From Marisa cornuarietis (lineage: Eukaryota; Mollusca; Gastropoda; Architaenioglossa; Ampullariidae): a stretch of DNA of 64,000 nt. Location: positions 744,001-808,000 of the forward strand of contig SMMW01000003.1 of NCBI GenBank assembly GCA_004794655.1. Direction: 5' to 3'. The translations under genes were made by a program, and so were the position numbers. The notes beneath the pieces are model-generated. The model had not been told where the DNA came from. It ran no database searches and saw only the letters and a program-made list of their open reading frames with translations. Positions 24,065 to 36,862 of the stretch are shown one piece after another. The stretch's first letter is position 1; the number at the start of each line of letters is the position of its first letter.

Positions 24065-24535
24065 TTCATACACAATCATAAAACTATAAACACAAGACAT
24101 AACAACGTAGACAATCATAAAACTATAAACACAATAAACAATCATAAAACTATAAACACAAGACATAACAACGTACACAATCATAAAACTATAAACACAA
24201 TAAACAATCATAAAACTATAAACACAAGACATAACAACGTACACAATCATAAAACTATAAACACAATAAACAATCATAAAACTATAAACACAAGACATAA
24301 CAACGTACACAATCATAAAACTATAAACACAATAAACAATCATAAGACTATAAACACAAGACATAACAACGTACACAATCATAAAACTATAAACACAATA
24401 AACAATCATAAAACTATAAACACAAGACATAACAACGTACACAATCATAAAACTATAAACACAAGACATAACAACGTACACAATCATAAAACTATAAACA
24501 CAATAAACAATCATAAAATTATAAACACACGACAA
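24065..24535. repeat. 66-bp two-part minisatellite (39+27)
   Basis: Two unit types alternate. Both start with ACAATCATAAAACTATAAAC; one continues ACAAGACATAACAACGTAC (39 bp), the other ACAATAA (27 bp). The 66-bp pair repeats about six times. Because 66 is divisible by three, both strands show long artificial frames. Confidence 0.95.
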
Positions 24536-24664
24536 AATGTATGGAATCACAAAATTATATACACAAAACATGAACAGGTATAGAGTCATAAAACTATACA
24601 AAATACATACACAAATGTGTACAATTATAAACCAGAAACAAATATGTAAAGTTGTCAGGCACCT

Positions 24665-25300
24665 GCCATTAGTGTATTAGTATGTTAGTGTATGAGTATT
24701 TTAGTGTATTAGTATGTTCGTTAGTGCATATGTATGTTAGTATGTTAGTGTGTTAGTATATTAGTATGTTAGTGTATGAGTATGTTAGTATATTAGTATG
24801 TTAGTGTATGAGTATGTTAGAATATTAGTAAGTTAGTGTATTAGTATGTTAGTTAGTGCATATGTATGTTAGTATGTTAGTGTGTTAGTATATTAGTATG
24901 TTAGTGTATGAGTATGTTAGTATATTAGTATGTTAGTGTATGAGTATGTTAGTATATTAGTAAGTTAGTGTATTAGTATGTTAGTTAGTGCATATGTATG
25001 TTAGTATGTTAGTGTGTTAGTATATTAGTATGTTAGTGTATGAGTATGTTAGTATATTAGTAAGTTAGTGTATTAGTATGTTAGTTAGTGCATTTGTATG
25101 TTAGTATGTTAGTGTGTTAGTATGTTAGTGTATGAGTATGTTAGTATATTAGTATGTTAGTGTATGAGTTTGTTAGTATATTAGTAAGTTAGTGTATTAG
25201 TATGTTAGTTAGTGCATTTGTATGTTAGTATGTTAGTGTGTTAGTATGTTAGTATGTTAGTATGTTAGTGTGTTAGTATGTTAGTGTATTAGCATGCAGA
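24665..25300. repeat. TTAGTRTR-type short tandem repeat region
   Basis: Dense array of 6-10-bp variants of TTAGTATG and TTAGTGTA, with longer blocks (for example TTAGTTAGTGCATATGTATG) recurring every 100-180 bp. It is not a telomeric repeat. Confidence 0.9.
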
Positions 25301-25420
25301 CCAACTGCGAGCAAAGTTACCTGTTACTCACTTTACTTCTGTTTCAAAATCCTTAAATGTTTCTGGTCTTTGATATCGAGCCGCTATTAGCAGCAATAAC
25401 TCACCTGGATGACATACCTG

Positions 25421-26908
25421 CTTGATGTACTTGTGTATAATTACCCACAGCGTTGATGTACTTGTGTATAATTACCCACAGCGTTGATATACTTGTGTAT
25501 AATCACTTACAGCGTTGATGAACTTCTGTATAATTACCCACAGCGTTGATGTACTTGTGTATAATTACCTACAGCGTTGATGTACTTGTGTATAATTACC
25601 CACAGCGTTGATGTACTTGTGTATAATCACACACAGCGTTGATGTACTTGTGTATAATCACCTACAGCGTTGATGTACTTGTGTATAATTACCCACAGCG
25701 TTGATGTACTTGTGTATAATCACCTACAGCGTTGATGTACTTGTGTATAATTACCTACAGCGTTGATATACTTGTGTATAATCACCTACAGTGTTGATGT
25801 ACTTGTGTATAATCACCTACAGCGTTGATGTACTTGTGTATAATCACCTACAGCGTTGATGTACTTGTGTATAATCACCTACAGCGTTGATGTACTTGTG
25901 TATAATCACCTACAGCGTTGATGTACTTGTGTATAATTACCCACAGCGTTGATGTACTTGTGTATAATTACCCACAGCGTTGATGTACTTGTGTATAATC
26001 ACCTACAGCGTTGATGTACTTGTGTATAATTACCTACAGCGTTGATATACTTGTGTATAATCACCTACAGTGTTGATGTACTTGTGTATAATTACCCACA
26101 GCGTTGATGTACTTGTGTATAATCACCTACAGCGTTGATGTACTTGTGTATAATTACCTACAGCGTTGATATACTTGTGTATAATCACCTACAGTGTTGA
26201 TGTACTTGTGTATAATTACCTACAGCGTTGATGTACTTGTGTATAATCACCTACAGCGTTGATGTACTTGTGTATAATCACATACAGCGTTGATGTACTT
26301 GTGTATAATCACCTACAGCGTTGATGTACTTGTGTATAATCACCTACAGCGTTGATGTACTTGTGTATAATCACCTACAGCGTTGATGTACTTGTGTATG
26401 ATTACCTACAGTGTTGATGTACTTGTGTATGATTACCCACAGCGTTGATGTACTTGTGTATAATCACCTACAGCGTTGATGTACTTGTGTATAATTACCT
26501 ACAGCGTTGATGTACTTGTGTATAATTACCTACAGCGTTGATGTACTTGTGTATGATTACCTACAGCGTTGATGTACTTGTGTATAATTACCTACAGCGT
26601 TGATGTACTTGTGTATAATCACCTACATCGTTGATGTACTTGTGTATGATTACCTACAGCGTTGATGTACTTGTGTATAATCACCTACAGCGTTGATGTA
26701 CTTGTGTATAATCACCTACAGCGTTGATGTACTTGTGTATAATCACCTACATCGTTGATGTACTTGTGTATGATTACCTACAGCGTTGATGTACTTGTGT
26801 ATAATCACCTACAGCGTTGATGTACTTGTGTATAATCACCTACAGCGTTGATGTACTTGTGTATAATCACCTACAGTGTTGATGTACTTGTGTATGATTA
26901 CCTACAGC
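25421..26908. repeat. 31-bp minisatellite, ~48 copies
   Basis: Units contain GTTGATGTACTTGTGTATAA followed by TCACCTACAGC or TTACCCACAGC. The array is very regular in length, with two main variant classes that alternate in recurring blocks. Confidence 0.96.
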
Positions 26909-27074
26909 CCACCCGGACTAAACGCACTACAGTTTTCTGTCGACAAGGGCGACACCCGGTGACAGATCTGCTCCGTTCACACCTGAGACACTCAGTCTTT
27001 TAGTTCTTTTAGTGCTCGCTGCACGTGCCAAACATCTCATTGCATAGACAGTCAGTCGGGTTCTTGGCCGACCA

Positions 27075-27335
27075 TCTTTATGCACAGTGATAGCCATTAC
27101 AGTTATTACAGCTATGACCAGTTATTACAGTTATGTCTATAACAGCTATGACCAGTTATTACAGTTATGTCTATAACAGTTATGACCAGTTATTACAGTT
27201 ATGTCTGTAACTATTAAAGTGATTACAGCTATGAGTATTACAGTTTTGTACAGTTATGAGTATTACAGATACTTACATTTATGTGTAGTTGTTATTACAG
27301 TTGTTGTTATTACAGCCATGTACTGTTACGACCAT
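27075..27335. repeat. Degenerate TTACAGTTATG-rich repeat
   Basis: Irregular repeats of CAGTTATTACAGTTATG with three near-identical copies of about 39 bp at 27115-27205, decaying on both sides. Confidence 0.7.
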
Positions 27336-27514
27336 TACGGTTATTACAGTTATGCACATTTGTGACTATTAACGTTATTACAGTTATGGTTATTCTGTAG
27401 CCAGTTAGCAAGCATAGACCAAGAAGTAGACTCGTAAAAAATAATTTTGTTTGTTGGTCAAGAAGGTAAAACTGCGAGTTTAGTAAACATGTACAGACCT
27501 GACACACAGGCCGC

Positions 27515-27825
27515 CAGTCACAGTCACAGGTGACTTGTCAACATCCACCGACATTAGGGCCTGCCTTACAGCAAACTGTAGACACACACACACACACACA
27601 CACAGTCACACACACACACACACACAGTCACACACACACACACAGTCACAGGTGACTTGTCAACATCCACCGACATTAGGGCCTGCCTTACAGCAAACTG
27701 TAGACACACACACACACACACACACACACAGTCACACACAGTCACACAGTAACACACACACACACAGTCACAGGTGACTTGTCAACATCCACCGACATTA
27801 GGGCCTGCCTTACAGCAAACTGTAG

Positions 27826-27856
<31 letters not shown>

Positions 27857-28200
27857 CACACAGTCACACAGTCACACACACACACAGTCACAGGTGACTT
27901 GTCAACAACCACCGACATTAGGGCCTGCCTTACAGCAAACTGTAGACACACACACACACACACTAGGGCCTGCCTTACAGCAAACTGTAGACACACACAC
28001 ACACACACACACACAGTCACACACACACACAGTCACAGGTGACTTGTCAACATCCACCGACAGTAGGGCCTGCCTTACAGCAAACTGTAGACACACACAC
28101 ACACACACACACACAGTCACACAGTCACACACACACACACAGTCACAGGTGACTTGTCAACAACCACCGACATTAGTGCCTGCCTTACAGCAAACTGTAG

Positions 28201-28231
<31 letters not shown>

Positions 28232-28639
28232 CACACAGTCACACAGTCACACACACACACAGTCACAGGTGACTTGTCAACAACCACCGACATTAGGGCC
28301 TGCCTTACAGCAAACTGTAGACACACACACACACACAGTCACACAGTCACACAGTCACACACACACACAGTCACAGGTGACTTGTCAACAACCACCGACA
28401 TTAGGGCCTGCCTTACAGCAAACTGTAGCCACACACACACACACACACACAGACAGTCCGCACAGTCACGCACACAGTCACGGGTGACTTGTCAACAACC
28501 ACCGACATTAGGGCCTGCCTTACAGCAAACTGTAGACACACACACACACACAGTCACACAGTCACACAGTCACACACACAGTCACAGGTGACTTGTCAAC
28601 AACCACCGACATTAGGGCCTGCCTTACAGCAAACTGTAG

Positions 28640-28670
<31 letters not shown>

Positions 28671-28758
28671 CACACAGTCACACAGTCACACACACACACA
28701 GTCACAGGTGACTTGTCAACAACCACCGACATTAGGGCCTGCCTTACAGCAAACTGTA

Positions 28759-28824
<66 letters not shown>

Positions 28825-29203
28825 CACAGGCCACTTGTCAACATCCAACGACATTAGTGCCTGCCTTACAGCAAACTGTAGCCACACACACACACACACA
28901 GAGTCACACACACACACACATACACAGAGTCACACACACACAGTCACAGGCCACTTGTCAGCAACCACCGACATTAGTGCCGGGCCTTACAGCAAACTGT
29001 AGCCACACACACACACAGAGTCACACACACACACACACAGAGTCACACACACACACACACAGAGTCACACACACACACACACAGAGTCACACACATCCAG
29101 TCACAGGCCATTTGTCAGCAACCACCGACATTAGTGTCGGGCCTTACAGCAAACTGTAGCCACAGAGAGAGAGAGACACACACAGAGTCACACACACACA
29201 GAG

Positions 29204-29245
<42 letters not shown>
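27515..29245. repeat. Composite array: ~62-bp core plus variable (CA)n
   Basis: About 14 copies of a conserved core (TCACAGGTGACTTGTCAACA ... GGGCCTGCCTTACAGCAAAC) separated by CA-rich tracts of very different length, so the period varies from about 100 to 145 bp. Copies after about 28830 share derived changes (GGCCACTTGTC, GTGCC). A half-core lies at about 27962. The longest pure CA tract is at about 28760-28820. The array ends about 150 bp before the GC-rich region upstream of the Scratch gene. Confidence 0.95.
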
Positions 29246-29248
<3 letters not shown>

Positions 29249-29399
29249 ACACCAACAACGACTGGCGAAGTACTGGGAGGATATAACATAAACAATAGTA
29301 TTTCCCACGCGTGTCCTCTGACCCCTGTCACGAGCTGCACCTCCCTTCACATCGGCTTTTAGTTGTTGTTGCTGATACTGACTGAGGAAAGGGTGGAGT

Positions 29400-30420
29400 G
29401 GTTTCCTCCTTACACTCCCCGGCCCCACGAGCGGTCTCTGCCTCAAGCGGGTGGGTGGGGAGAGTGGGAGGGGGGAGGCTGTGTCGGGGGCCTGCAGGCA
29501 CGCAGTGTGCGGCCACGCCCCCCCCCCCAGTCAGCCCGTGTGAGGGGGGGGGGTGAGGGCGGGGTGCGGCGATATTCACGCTGTCAGGCGAGTTGTCTGC
29601 CCGTGCCGGCCCATCTGTCGGGTGCAGCGCGCGCCGCGCGTCATAAAGCGCGTGCAGGCCTCGCGGATGCCAGAAACTGCAAGCAGGCGCGTGCGAGGAT
29701 CGGGACAGGCCGCGAGAGAGGGAGAGAGGCCAGCCGGACGACAGCCAACAAGAGTTTTGCAGTGAACACAAGGGCAGGGGAGAGAGAGAGAGGGGGGAAC
29801 ACGGAAGAGAATTGTTCCAGAAAAGAAAGAAGCCAAGTGAATGTAAGTTGGTGGGAAAACCGTCACCTTGGGGAGGGACTCGGGTGTGTGCCGCAGTCAT
29901 CTCAAAGACGGCGGACCGTTATTTCGCGGCCAAGTTTTCGAGATGCAGACAACAAGTGTTTCACGTAAAAAAAAAGGTGACTTAAGCTAACAGAGAACAA
30001 ACAGGAAAAAAACACAAGGACAAAGAAGCATCTACCCCACCATCCACCCCATCAAAGGTGATCCTGAGCAAGCAAGTCGAGTGTTTTTCGAGGTCTCTCT
30101 CCCCCCCTCCCCTTGACTCCCCTCCACAGAGTAGCACAGAGAACCGATATTTTCGAGAGGCGAAAGTGTTGGCCGCCAGTTGCCAGTCGAGTGCCGAGGC
30201 AGTGTTGCCGCCCTGAGAGCCGGGTGGACACTTGCAGCACACGTCTTGCCGTGCTGCACGGCACTTGGGAGGACATGCAGCAGACTGTGACCAACCTGCA
30301 GCACAGCTACAGGCGCGTGCGGGGCCGGAGGAAAAGTCTGCAACTTGTCGTCTACTTGCTGCCTCGCCAGTCGTCCGCCACCTGCACCGGCGTCGTCTGC
30401 TGATGAACTGTTGCCCTCGT
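29400..30420 (+). promoter_or_regulatory. GC/CpG-rich region, possible Scratch promoter or 5' UTR
   Basis: This tract is markedly richer in GC and CpG than its surroundings, with GCGCGCCGCGCG near 29630 and a TATA-like CATAAAG at about 29641. A consensus-like splice donor, AATGTAAGTTG, occurs with its GT at 29843-29844, so a 5' UTR exon could end there and splice towards the first coding exon. No transcript start can be read from the sequence, and the overlapping open frames on both strands look like GC-rich noise. Confidence 0.35.
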
Positions 30421-31605
30421 CTCGCGAAAATCTCATCTCGTGGACTTTCTATGCAACGAACGACTGTCACCAGACACGTGGAACCTGTTGCTAGACACGG
30501 GTAATGTGTTACAAGACACTTGTAATGTGTTACACTACATGTGTAGTAATCCCAGGCCTGACCTCCTAAGTTATTCCAGGCGCGTGCATTTGGCGGGTTT
30601 AAATATTTCTTGTCTTGTGAGGCAAACAACAAATTGGTTGTCACTGGCGGCGATTTTGTCAAATTCTCGGTGCACATTCATCCACAGTTACTCCGGTGTT
30701 TCGTTTTGCCTGCTGATGCTCATCTAAACAAAACTTCAACAACGGTTTTCTTAGCTACGGAGGATTTCTTGCAGGTGTTTCGTCTGAATATTCCGGACTG
30801 GACCACAAGACGACAACTGGTGACTCGATGGCAGAGTTTTGTTCTCTTCAAATCCTTTCAATTCTTACCCTGTGATCTCAAAGTGGTTTTGCGGAGATTT
30901 TGAAGAAGGTATCAATGTGCGAGATAACACTGACCTGCTTCATGTGGTGAACACCCGTGTCACCCGTGTGCTCACACTTGTGTTAACAGGCAAACTTCGC
31001 CTCATTTGTTTGGTCCACCCACTGTTTTTGTTACCCAGGATGTGAGCGTGCGATGATGTGCCTATGGTGTACCTCAAGACTGATCAACGACAGGTTTATG
31101 GACACCTCTCTGAGTCCAGCAAGTTAGGTCACATCCACCCTGCGCTCGGACTCAAACAAATGCCATCAGGTCCACAGTCCACGAGGGGGGGGACCTCCCT
31201 GCTGTCAAAGTATGATTTCTAAGCAGGTGAAGAAATAAGAGAGTTTGCAATGACTTGGTGCGCACAACTCTCTATTCACGGGATGATGATCAAAGTCAGA
31301 ATGTTATGAGGAATTTCAGGTGACCGTCGTCTCCATGACAACAGTCGCTGCACTGGCGAGGGACTAGTGAAATATTACACTTCAAGTTGGACTCAGCAGC
31401 AGGACCCTAGCCCACACAAACATTCTGACAACCTCATGTCATCAAATCTTTGTTGACGTCCCAGCAAATAGTTTCCCGGGTATTATCGCTGGCCTACCTG
31501 GTCCGGGCAACACCCGCGTCCTACCCGTTCGACGAAAGGAAAACCAGTTCGTCTGGCTGAGAGGCACCCGGAAGTGTTGTGAGTGTCGTGAGCAGCGTGT
31601 ACAGG

Positions 31606-31786
31606 ATGCCGCGCTCCTTCCTCGTGAAGAAGTCGTTGAAGGGCGAGGACGCCGCCTACCACAGCTACCGCGTTCGCGACATCTACGACGACAACGACCA
31701 TGACGTGGACATCAGCCTCAAAGCTATCGCCCCCTTCACCCCCATCTCCCCCTCCGTGCAGCCGTTGACCGTCACTGTCAATAACG
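31606..31786 (+). CDS. scrt: Scratch-family zinc-finger repressor, coding exon 1 (SNAG domain)
   Basis: First coding exon of a Scratch (Snail superfamily) transcriptional repressor, a nuclear factor known in animals for roles in neural differentiation. It encodes residues 1-60 and the first base of codon 61. The product begins MPRSFLVKK, the SNAG motif that in the superfamily recruits histone-modifying corepressors and must lie at the extreme N-terminus. This fixes the ATG at 31606, although an in-frame GTG lies 27 bp upstream. It continues HSYRVRDIYDD and an acidic, proline-containing linker. The exon ends at a strong donor, AACG|GTAAGTA (GT at 31787-31788). The phase matches the acceptor before 37653: G joins GG to complete a glycine codon. 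The frame happens to stay open into the intron as far as 32259. Confidence 0.95.
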
Positions 31787-31835
31787 GTAAGTACACCATG
31801 TACATGTACTCCGGGTATCTTCATGGGGGCTATCG

Positions 31836-31968
31836 GAGTGGGACGTACTCGGGGTATGTTCATGGGAAGGGGGCGTACTCGGGGTATGTTCATGGGGAGA
31901 GGACGTACTCGGGGTATGTTCATGGGGAGAGGACGTACTCGGGGTATGTTCATGGGGAGTATTTTGAT
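31836..31968. repeat. 30-bp minisatellite just inside the Scratch intron
   Basis: Four to five units of TACTCGGGGTATGTTCATGG plus GGAGAGGACG, starting about 50 bp after the splice donor. In the exon-1 frame it reads a YSGYVHGERT repeat. Confidence 0.92.
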
Positions 31969-32163
31969 GCCGCAGCTCCGCGTGAGGTGCGGTGGTCCTC
32001 TGTTGACGCTGTACACGGTGGAGGTACTTACAATGTCTACTTCCACACGGTACACACACGTAGCCGCCTTCTGTCACCAGTCCTCTCTCTCTCTCTGCTC
32101 TCCTTGTCTCTTGAAATAGAAAATGGTACTACCTCAAACATAACAACTGTTGGTGCTGATGGG

Positions 32164-32165
<2 letters not shown>

Positions 32166-32226
<61 letters not shown>
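32166..32226. repeat. (CA)n microsatellite
   Basis: About 30 uninterrupted CA dinucleotides within the Scratch intron. Confidence 0.95.
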
Positions 32227-32230
<4 letters not shown>

Positions 32231-32404
32231 TACAGTGTTGTATCCGTTTATCACGGTAGATTTTGTTACAAATATTCCACCGGCGCGCGCACACACACAC
32301 ACAGATGCCAGGTGATATAACTGTTTACACCAATAGTTTCTGCATCATGAGTTGCTAGATGTGTCGAGTCTGTTCCAAGAGATAGAAAGGATGAGTCACT
32401 AGAT

Positions 32405-32543
32405 GTGTAGTTCAGTTTTGCTAGTGTCCTGTAGTTTTCTTGCCTGTGTGTGTGCGTGTCACATTCTGCATCTGTGTAGTTCAGTTTTGCTAGTGTCCTG
32501 TAGTTTTCTTGCCTGTGTGTGTGCGTGTCACATTCTGCATCTG
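32405..32543. repeat. 68-69-bp tandem duplication
   Basis: Two virtually identical copies containing GTGTAGTTCAGTTTTGCTAG and ending CACATTCTGCATCT, followed by a (GT)n tract at about 32562-32626. Confidence 0.92.
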
Positions 32544-33236
32544 ACTGCAATCAAGTTACGGAAAGTGTGTGTGTGTGTGTGCGTGCGTGCGTGCGCAAGG
32601 TGTGTGTGTGTGTGTGCAAGTGTGTGTGAGAGAGAGAAAGACTGAGTCAATGCAATACTTGATTTGTTCTTTGATAATTAATGATCTTTAACAATATTTT
32701 ATAATTTTTTACTTTTGATAGGATTCTTTACTCTTTGTTAGCGAGGTGGTCTGATGAAAATATTATTTAATAGTTTAATCAAAAGAGATAATTACCTCAG
32801 CTACTATTCTAAAAGACAGCGGAGTTCACGAATGGCTGTGGCTAATTTTCTTGTTTCTTGTCTGGTTAATTGTACTCACCTCGTCCCACTGATTACTTTT
32901 AATCTCCACTTTTCATCAAATGTCATTACATCTAACCACCATACCTCTGACCGTCAGTTCACTTGTCAGCCATCCAAACATTACTGCTGTTTAAAAAACA
33001 TCGTTCGCACTAAAATATGTGTATATATCTGTAGAGAGAGAGAGAGAGAAAGAGAGAGAAAAATACAACAGTAATAAAAAAACCCGTAAGAAACGTCAGC
33101 TTAAAAAGACGAAGTGGACAAGATTAAATTAAATAAAACTTTCAATAAAGAATAAATCTTTCGAAGAACTGGCTAAACAATCTGCATGACAAAGACAGTC
33201 CAGAGTACAGGAAACATTCGACATCTTTTGAGATTT

Positions 33237-34345
33237 GGTGTAATGGAGGGCTGGTGTACAAGACTTGATGAATGTGTAATGTTTGAGTTGTGGAGGGCTG
33301 GTGTACAAGACTTGATGAACGTGTAATGTTTGAGTTGTGGAGGGCTGGTGTACAAGACTTGATGAATGTGTAATGTTTGAGTTGTGGAGGGCTGGTAATA
33401 CAAGACTTGATGAACGTGTAATGTTTGAGTTGTGAAGGGCTGGTGTACAAGACTTGATGAACGTGTAATGTGTGAGTTGTGGAGGGCTGGTACTGAAAGG
33501 CTTGATCAACGTGTAATGTACGAGTGTTGCTGTCGAGGGCTGGTACTACAAGACTTGATGAACGTGTAATGTTTGAGTTGTGGAGGGCTGGTGTACAAGA
33601 CTTGATGAACGTGTAATGTGTGAGTTGTGGAGGGCTGGTAATACAAGACTTGATGAACGTGTAATGTTTGAGTTGTGGAGGGCTGGTACTACAAGACTTG
33701 ATGAATGTGTAATGTTTGAGTTGTGGAGGGCTGGTACTACAAGACTTGATGAACGTGTAATGTTTGAGTTGTGGAAGGCTAGTATTGAAAGTCTTGATCA
33801 ACGTGTAATGTACGAGTGTTGCTGTCGAGGGCTGGTACTACAAGACTTGATGAACGTGTAATGTTTGAGTTGGGGAGGTCTGGTGCTGAAAGGCTTGATT
33901 AACGTGTAATGTTTGAGTGTTGTTGAGGAGGGCTGATGCTACAAGACTTGATGAACGTGTAATGTTTGAGTTGTGGAGGGCTGATGCTACAAGACTTGAT
34001 GAACGTGTAATGTTTGAGTTGTGGAGGGCTGGTACTACAAGACTTCTCCAAGTGTCATATAGGCAGTGTTGCGTGGTGGAGTGGTTATTTCAGAGTGCGC
34101 CTTGTGGCCCACCACCTCCGACTTCAGCACTCATGGATCACTCTTTGTCTGGTCTCTACCCTTCGACCTGTCCGACATGGGAGACCCTGCTAGGAGCTGA
34201 CGCTCCTGTCGGCATAGCTCTTAGGGTCATCGAGACACACAAGCCCCCCGACCGCGACAAGGTGGTGATCCATCGGGGAGTCTACAAGACTTGATGAGCG
34301 TGCAATGTTTGAGTTGTGGAGGGCTGGTACTACAAGACTTGATGA
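33237..34345. repeat. 46-48-bp minisatellite, interrupted by a SINE
   Basis: About 18 units of TACAAGACTTGATGAACGTG, TAATGTTTGAGTTGTGGAGG and GCTGGT. Variants carry CTGAAAGGCTTGATCAACG. The array is split by foreign DNA at 34046-34281 and then resumes for just over one unit. Confidence 0.94.
34046..34281 (+). mobile_element. SINE with tRNA-like head and LINE-like tail
   Basis: This 236-bp insert splits the minisatellite and is flanked by an 11-bp direct repeat CTACAAGACTT (34035-34045 and 34282-34292). After the insert the array restarts with these 11 bases repeated, as expected of a target-site duplication. The head has a perfect A-box match, TGGTGGAGTGG (34074-34084), and a weak B-box at 34122-34130. 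The 3' part (GGGAGACCCTGC, GGCATAGCTCTTAGGGTC, CGACAAGGTGGTGATCCATC) resembles the conserved 3' tail of RTE-like LINEs and associated SINEs in invertebrates, as I remember them. A short 5'-truncated LINE is the alternative. Confidence 0.65.
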
Positions 34346-36424
34346 AAGTTAAAGGTAGAGGAAGGGGTTAAAAGATTCTATGTGCTGCGGTAATTAGAAG
34401 TCGATTAGATAAATATGGTAATTACAAAAAATTAAATAATTAAAGGTAGATGGAAAGAAATAATAGACAAGAACAAAAAGAAAGACTGAAAAAATTAAAG
34501 TAAAGAAGGAAGAATCAAGGAAAAATAAGTAATAGTGGAAAGGAAGAAAGGAGAAAGACAAAGAACGGAATAATTACAATAGGAAAAATATGGCAAAGGG
34601 CAGAGAGCGAGTATCATGCGCCATGTAAAGCCTTTCTCAAGGCGGGGAGGCAAAGACGGGGGGGGGGGAGACAGTGTGAGATCTGCCTACAGACGAACAG
34701 CTACACACCTCAGCTTATTTTTACACCAGAGAGCGCACTCATTCACGTGCGCACGCACAAACAGATACACACACATGCACACACGCACGCACACAGGGAA
34801 CATCGACTCACCTGAATGCGGTAGTCGGATTTTTTTTTTAATTTGTTCCTTCAGATTTCTTTCTTTCCGTCGTAGTTTATGAAATAAACAATTAAACTCA
34901 TTTGCTGGCTTCTGGCGGAGGTTTAGTCAAACATTAGGAAGGTGAGAACAATGTCGACAGTCTGGGCCGTACACAAAGTTGGTAGCTGCTTGTTGGTAAG
35001 AGTATGAGCAGTAAACAAAACAACAACAATAAGAAGTCAGGCTATTAATAGCTTTTATGATGATCACCGACATCAAGGTGTGTTCTACAAGAAGGTTCTT
35101 TTTAAAGTTATTTCGTGTATTGTTGCTCTCCGATTCCCTGCCACCCCCCCTCCCAAGAAAGGAAAAAATTCTTCACACGCTCGTCTTGTATTTCTTTTTA
35201 CACGAAAGAAAGAACAAAGTAAACCAAAAAGAGAAAAGACACAAAGACATTAATAAATAAATAAAAAGAGAGGAGAAATGTCACTGTTCCTCTTTTTGTG
35301 CTGTCTTGTTCAGAACAAAAGAAATATTTTTGTCGTGTTGTAGGTGGCTGGCTTGCTGGCTGGCTGTCTCCTTTTTCTATTCAAAGAACGGCAATTTATA
35401 AAATGTCCCAGACTCAATCAGTTTAGATAATCGAATATTTCACGTGGCTGTTTATTCCCAACACTGAAAAGACGGATGAAGTCCCTGCTTCGATCCAGGC
35501 GGAACCAAATTAATCTCTTCTCTTTCTCCCTCCGCCCCAGTGCGTGTCAATGTGCGTGAGTGCGTGCGTGCGTGCGTGTATACATGTATATACGTGGTTT
35601 CGTGCATGCGCGCGCGCGCGTGTGTGTATGTGCGCGTGTGTCCCTTAAGCGACTGACAGCAATGGTATTGCCAGTGAGGGAGGTGGTCTCACCAAGACTT
35701 TGCCATTTTGTGGCGCTGATGTCGTCACACGGAGGGCTGAGCGACTGCAGCAACAAGTTGGCCGCCATATTGATTGCTGTATTTTTAGCGCCGCACACGC
35801 CGTGAAGGTGGAGGGCGACTTTGACGTGCGACTGTCGAGAGAAACATGGGCACAGAGGGGGAGACATGGCTACTTAAACAGACAAAACCTGACATGGTGT
35901 GTAACTGGTGTCTACAGTCTTACCACAGTTTGTGTTGACGACAGATGACTTGGCCGGCCATTGATTTCTGACAAGTCTACAGTTTGTACTCGACACTTTA
36001 CTTACTAACACACAAGGGTGGGCTGCGTTGATGATCCGCCAGTCAGTCCTAACGTGTGAGGGTAGGGTGGGGTAAAGGTTAGGTAGAAGAAAGAGAGAGA
36101 GAGAGAGTATAAAATAGACAAGAGTAAGATAGTGAGAGACAGAGAGAGAGAGAGATTGAGAGAGCGGGGTATTTTTTGTTTATTTACAACCCGCCGTCAG
36201 ACAGGTCTGGAACGGACAACCCGAGTTAAACAAGAAAGTAGAAGTTGGTGGTAGGTTAGCAGAAACACGCGTTACCAACACTTTGTTCTCCAATGAACTG
36301 TTGATCATTGTGCTTATTCTGGCAAAAACACTCGTTGATTGGTCTATTTCTGTCAGCTGACGTCATTTTGAGGTGGGGTGGTGGTTAGACACCCTCAGTT
36401 CTCGCTGTTCTTTGGGCCGAGTGC

Positions 36425-36862
36425 CCGTGCCCTTCCTGCTGTTCTGCGGGCGACTATTCGTTCTCTCCTTGTTCTGTGGGCCGAGTATTCGTGCCCTCCT
36501 TGCTGCTATGTGGGCCGACTATTCGTGCCCTCCTTGCTGTTATGTGGGCCGACTATTCGTGCCCTCCCTGCTGTTTTGCGGGCCGACTATTCGTTCTCTC
36601 CTTGTTCTGTGGGCCGACTATTCGTGCCCACCTTGCTGCTATGTGGGCCGAGTATTCGTGCTCTCCTTGCTGCTATGTGGGCCGAGTATTCGTGCTCTCC
36701 TTGCTGCTATGTGGGCCGACTATTCGTGCCCTCCTTGGTGCTATGTGGACCGACTATTCGTGCCCTCCCTGCTGTGCTGTGATCCGACTATTCGTGCCCT
36801 CCCTGCTGTTCTGTGGGCCGACTATTTTTGCCCTCCCTGCTGTTCTGCGGGCCAGGTCTTCG
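36425..36862. repeat. 34-bp minisatellite in the Scratch intron
   Basis: About 13 units of GGCCGACTATTCGTGCCCTC plus CTTGCTGCTATGTG with alternative spacer endings. The plus strand is open in all three frames because 34 is not a multiple of three and the units lack stops. The resulting cysteine-rich frames are artefacts. Confidence 0.93.

Noticed and set aside
24665..25300. TTAG-rich repeats as interstitial telomeric DNA
   Set aside because: Units are TTAGTATG and TTAGTGTA variants, not TTAGGG or TTAGG.
29982..30677. 231-codon minus-strand frame upstream of Scratch
   Set aside because: No domain, opposite to Scratch, in GC-rich DNA where long frames arise by chance and overlap frames on the other strand.
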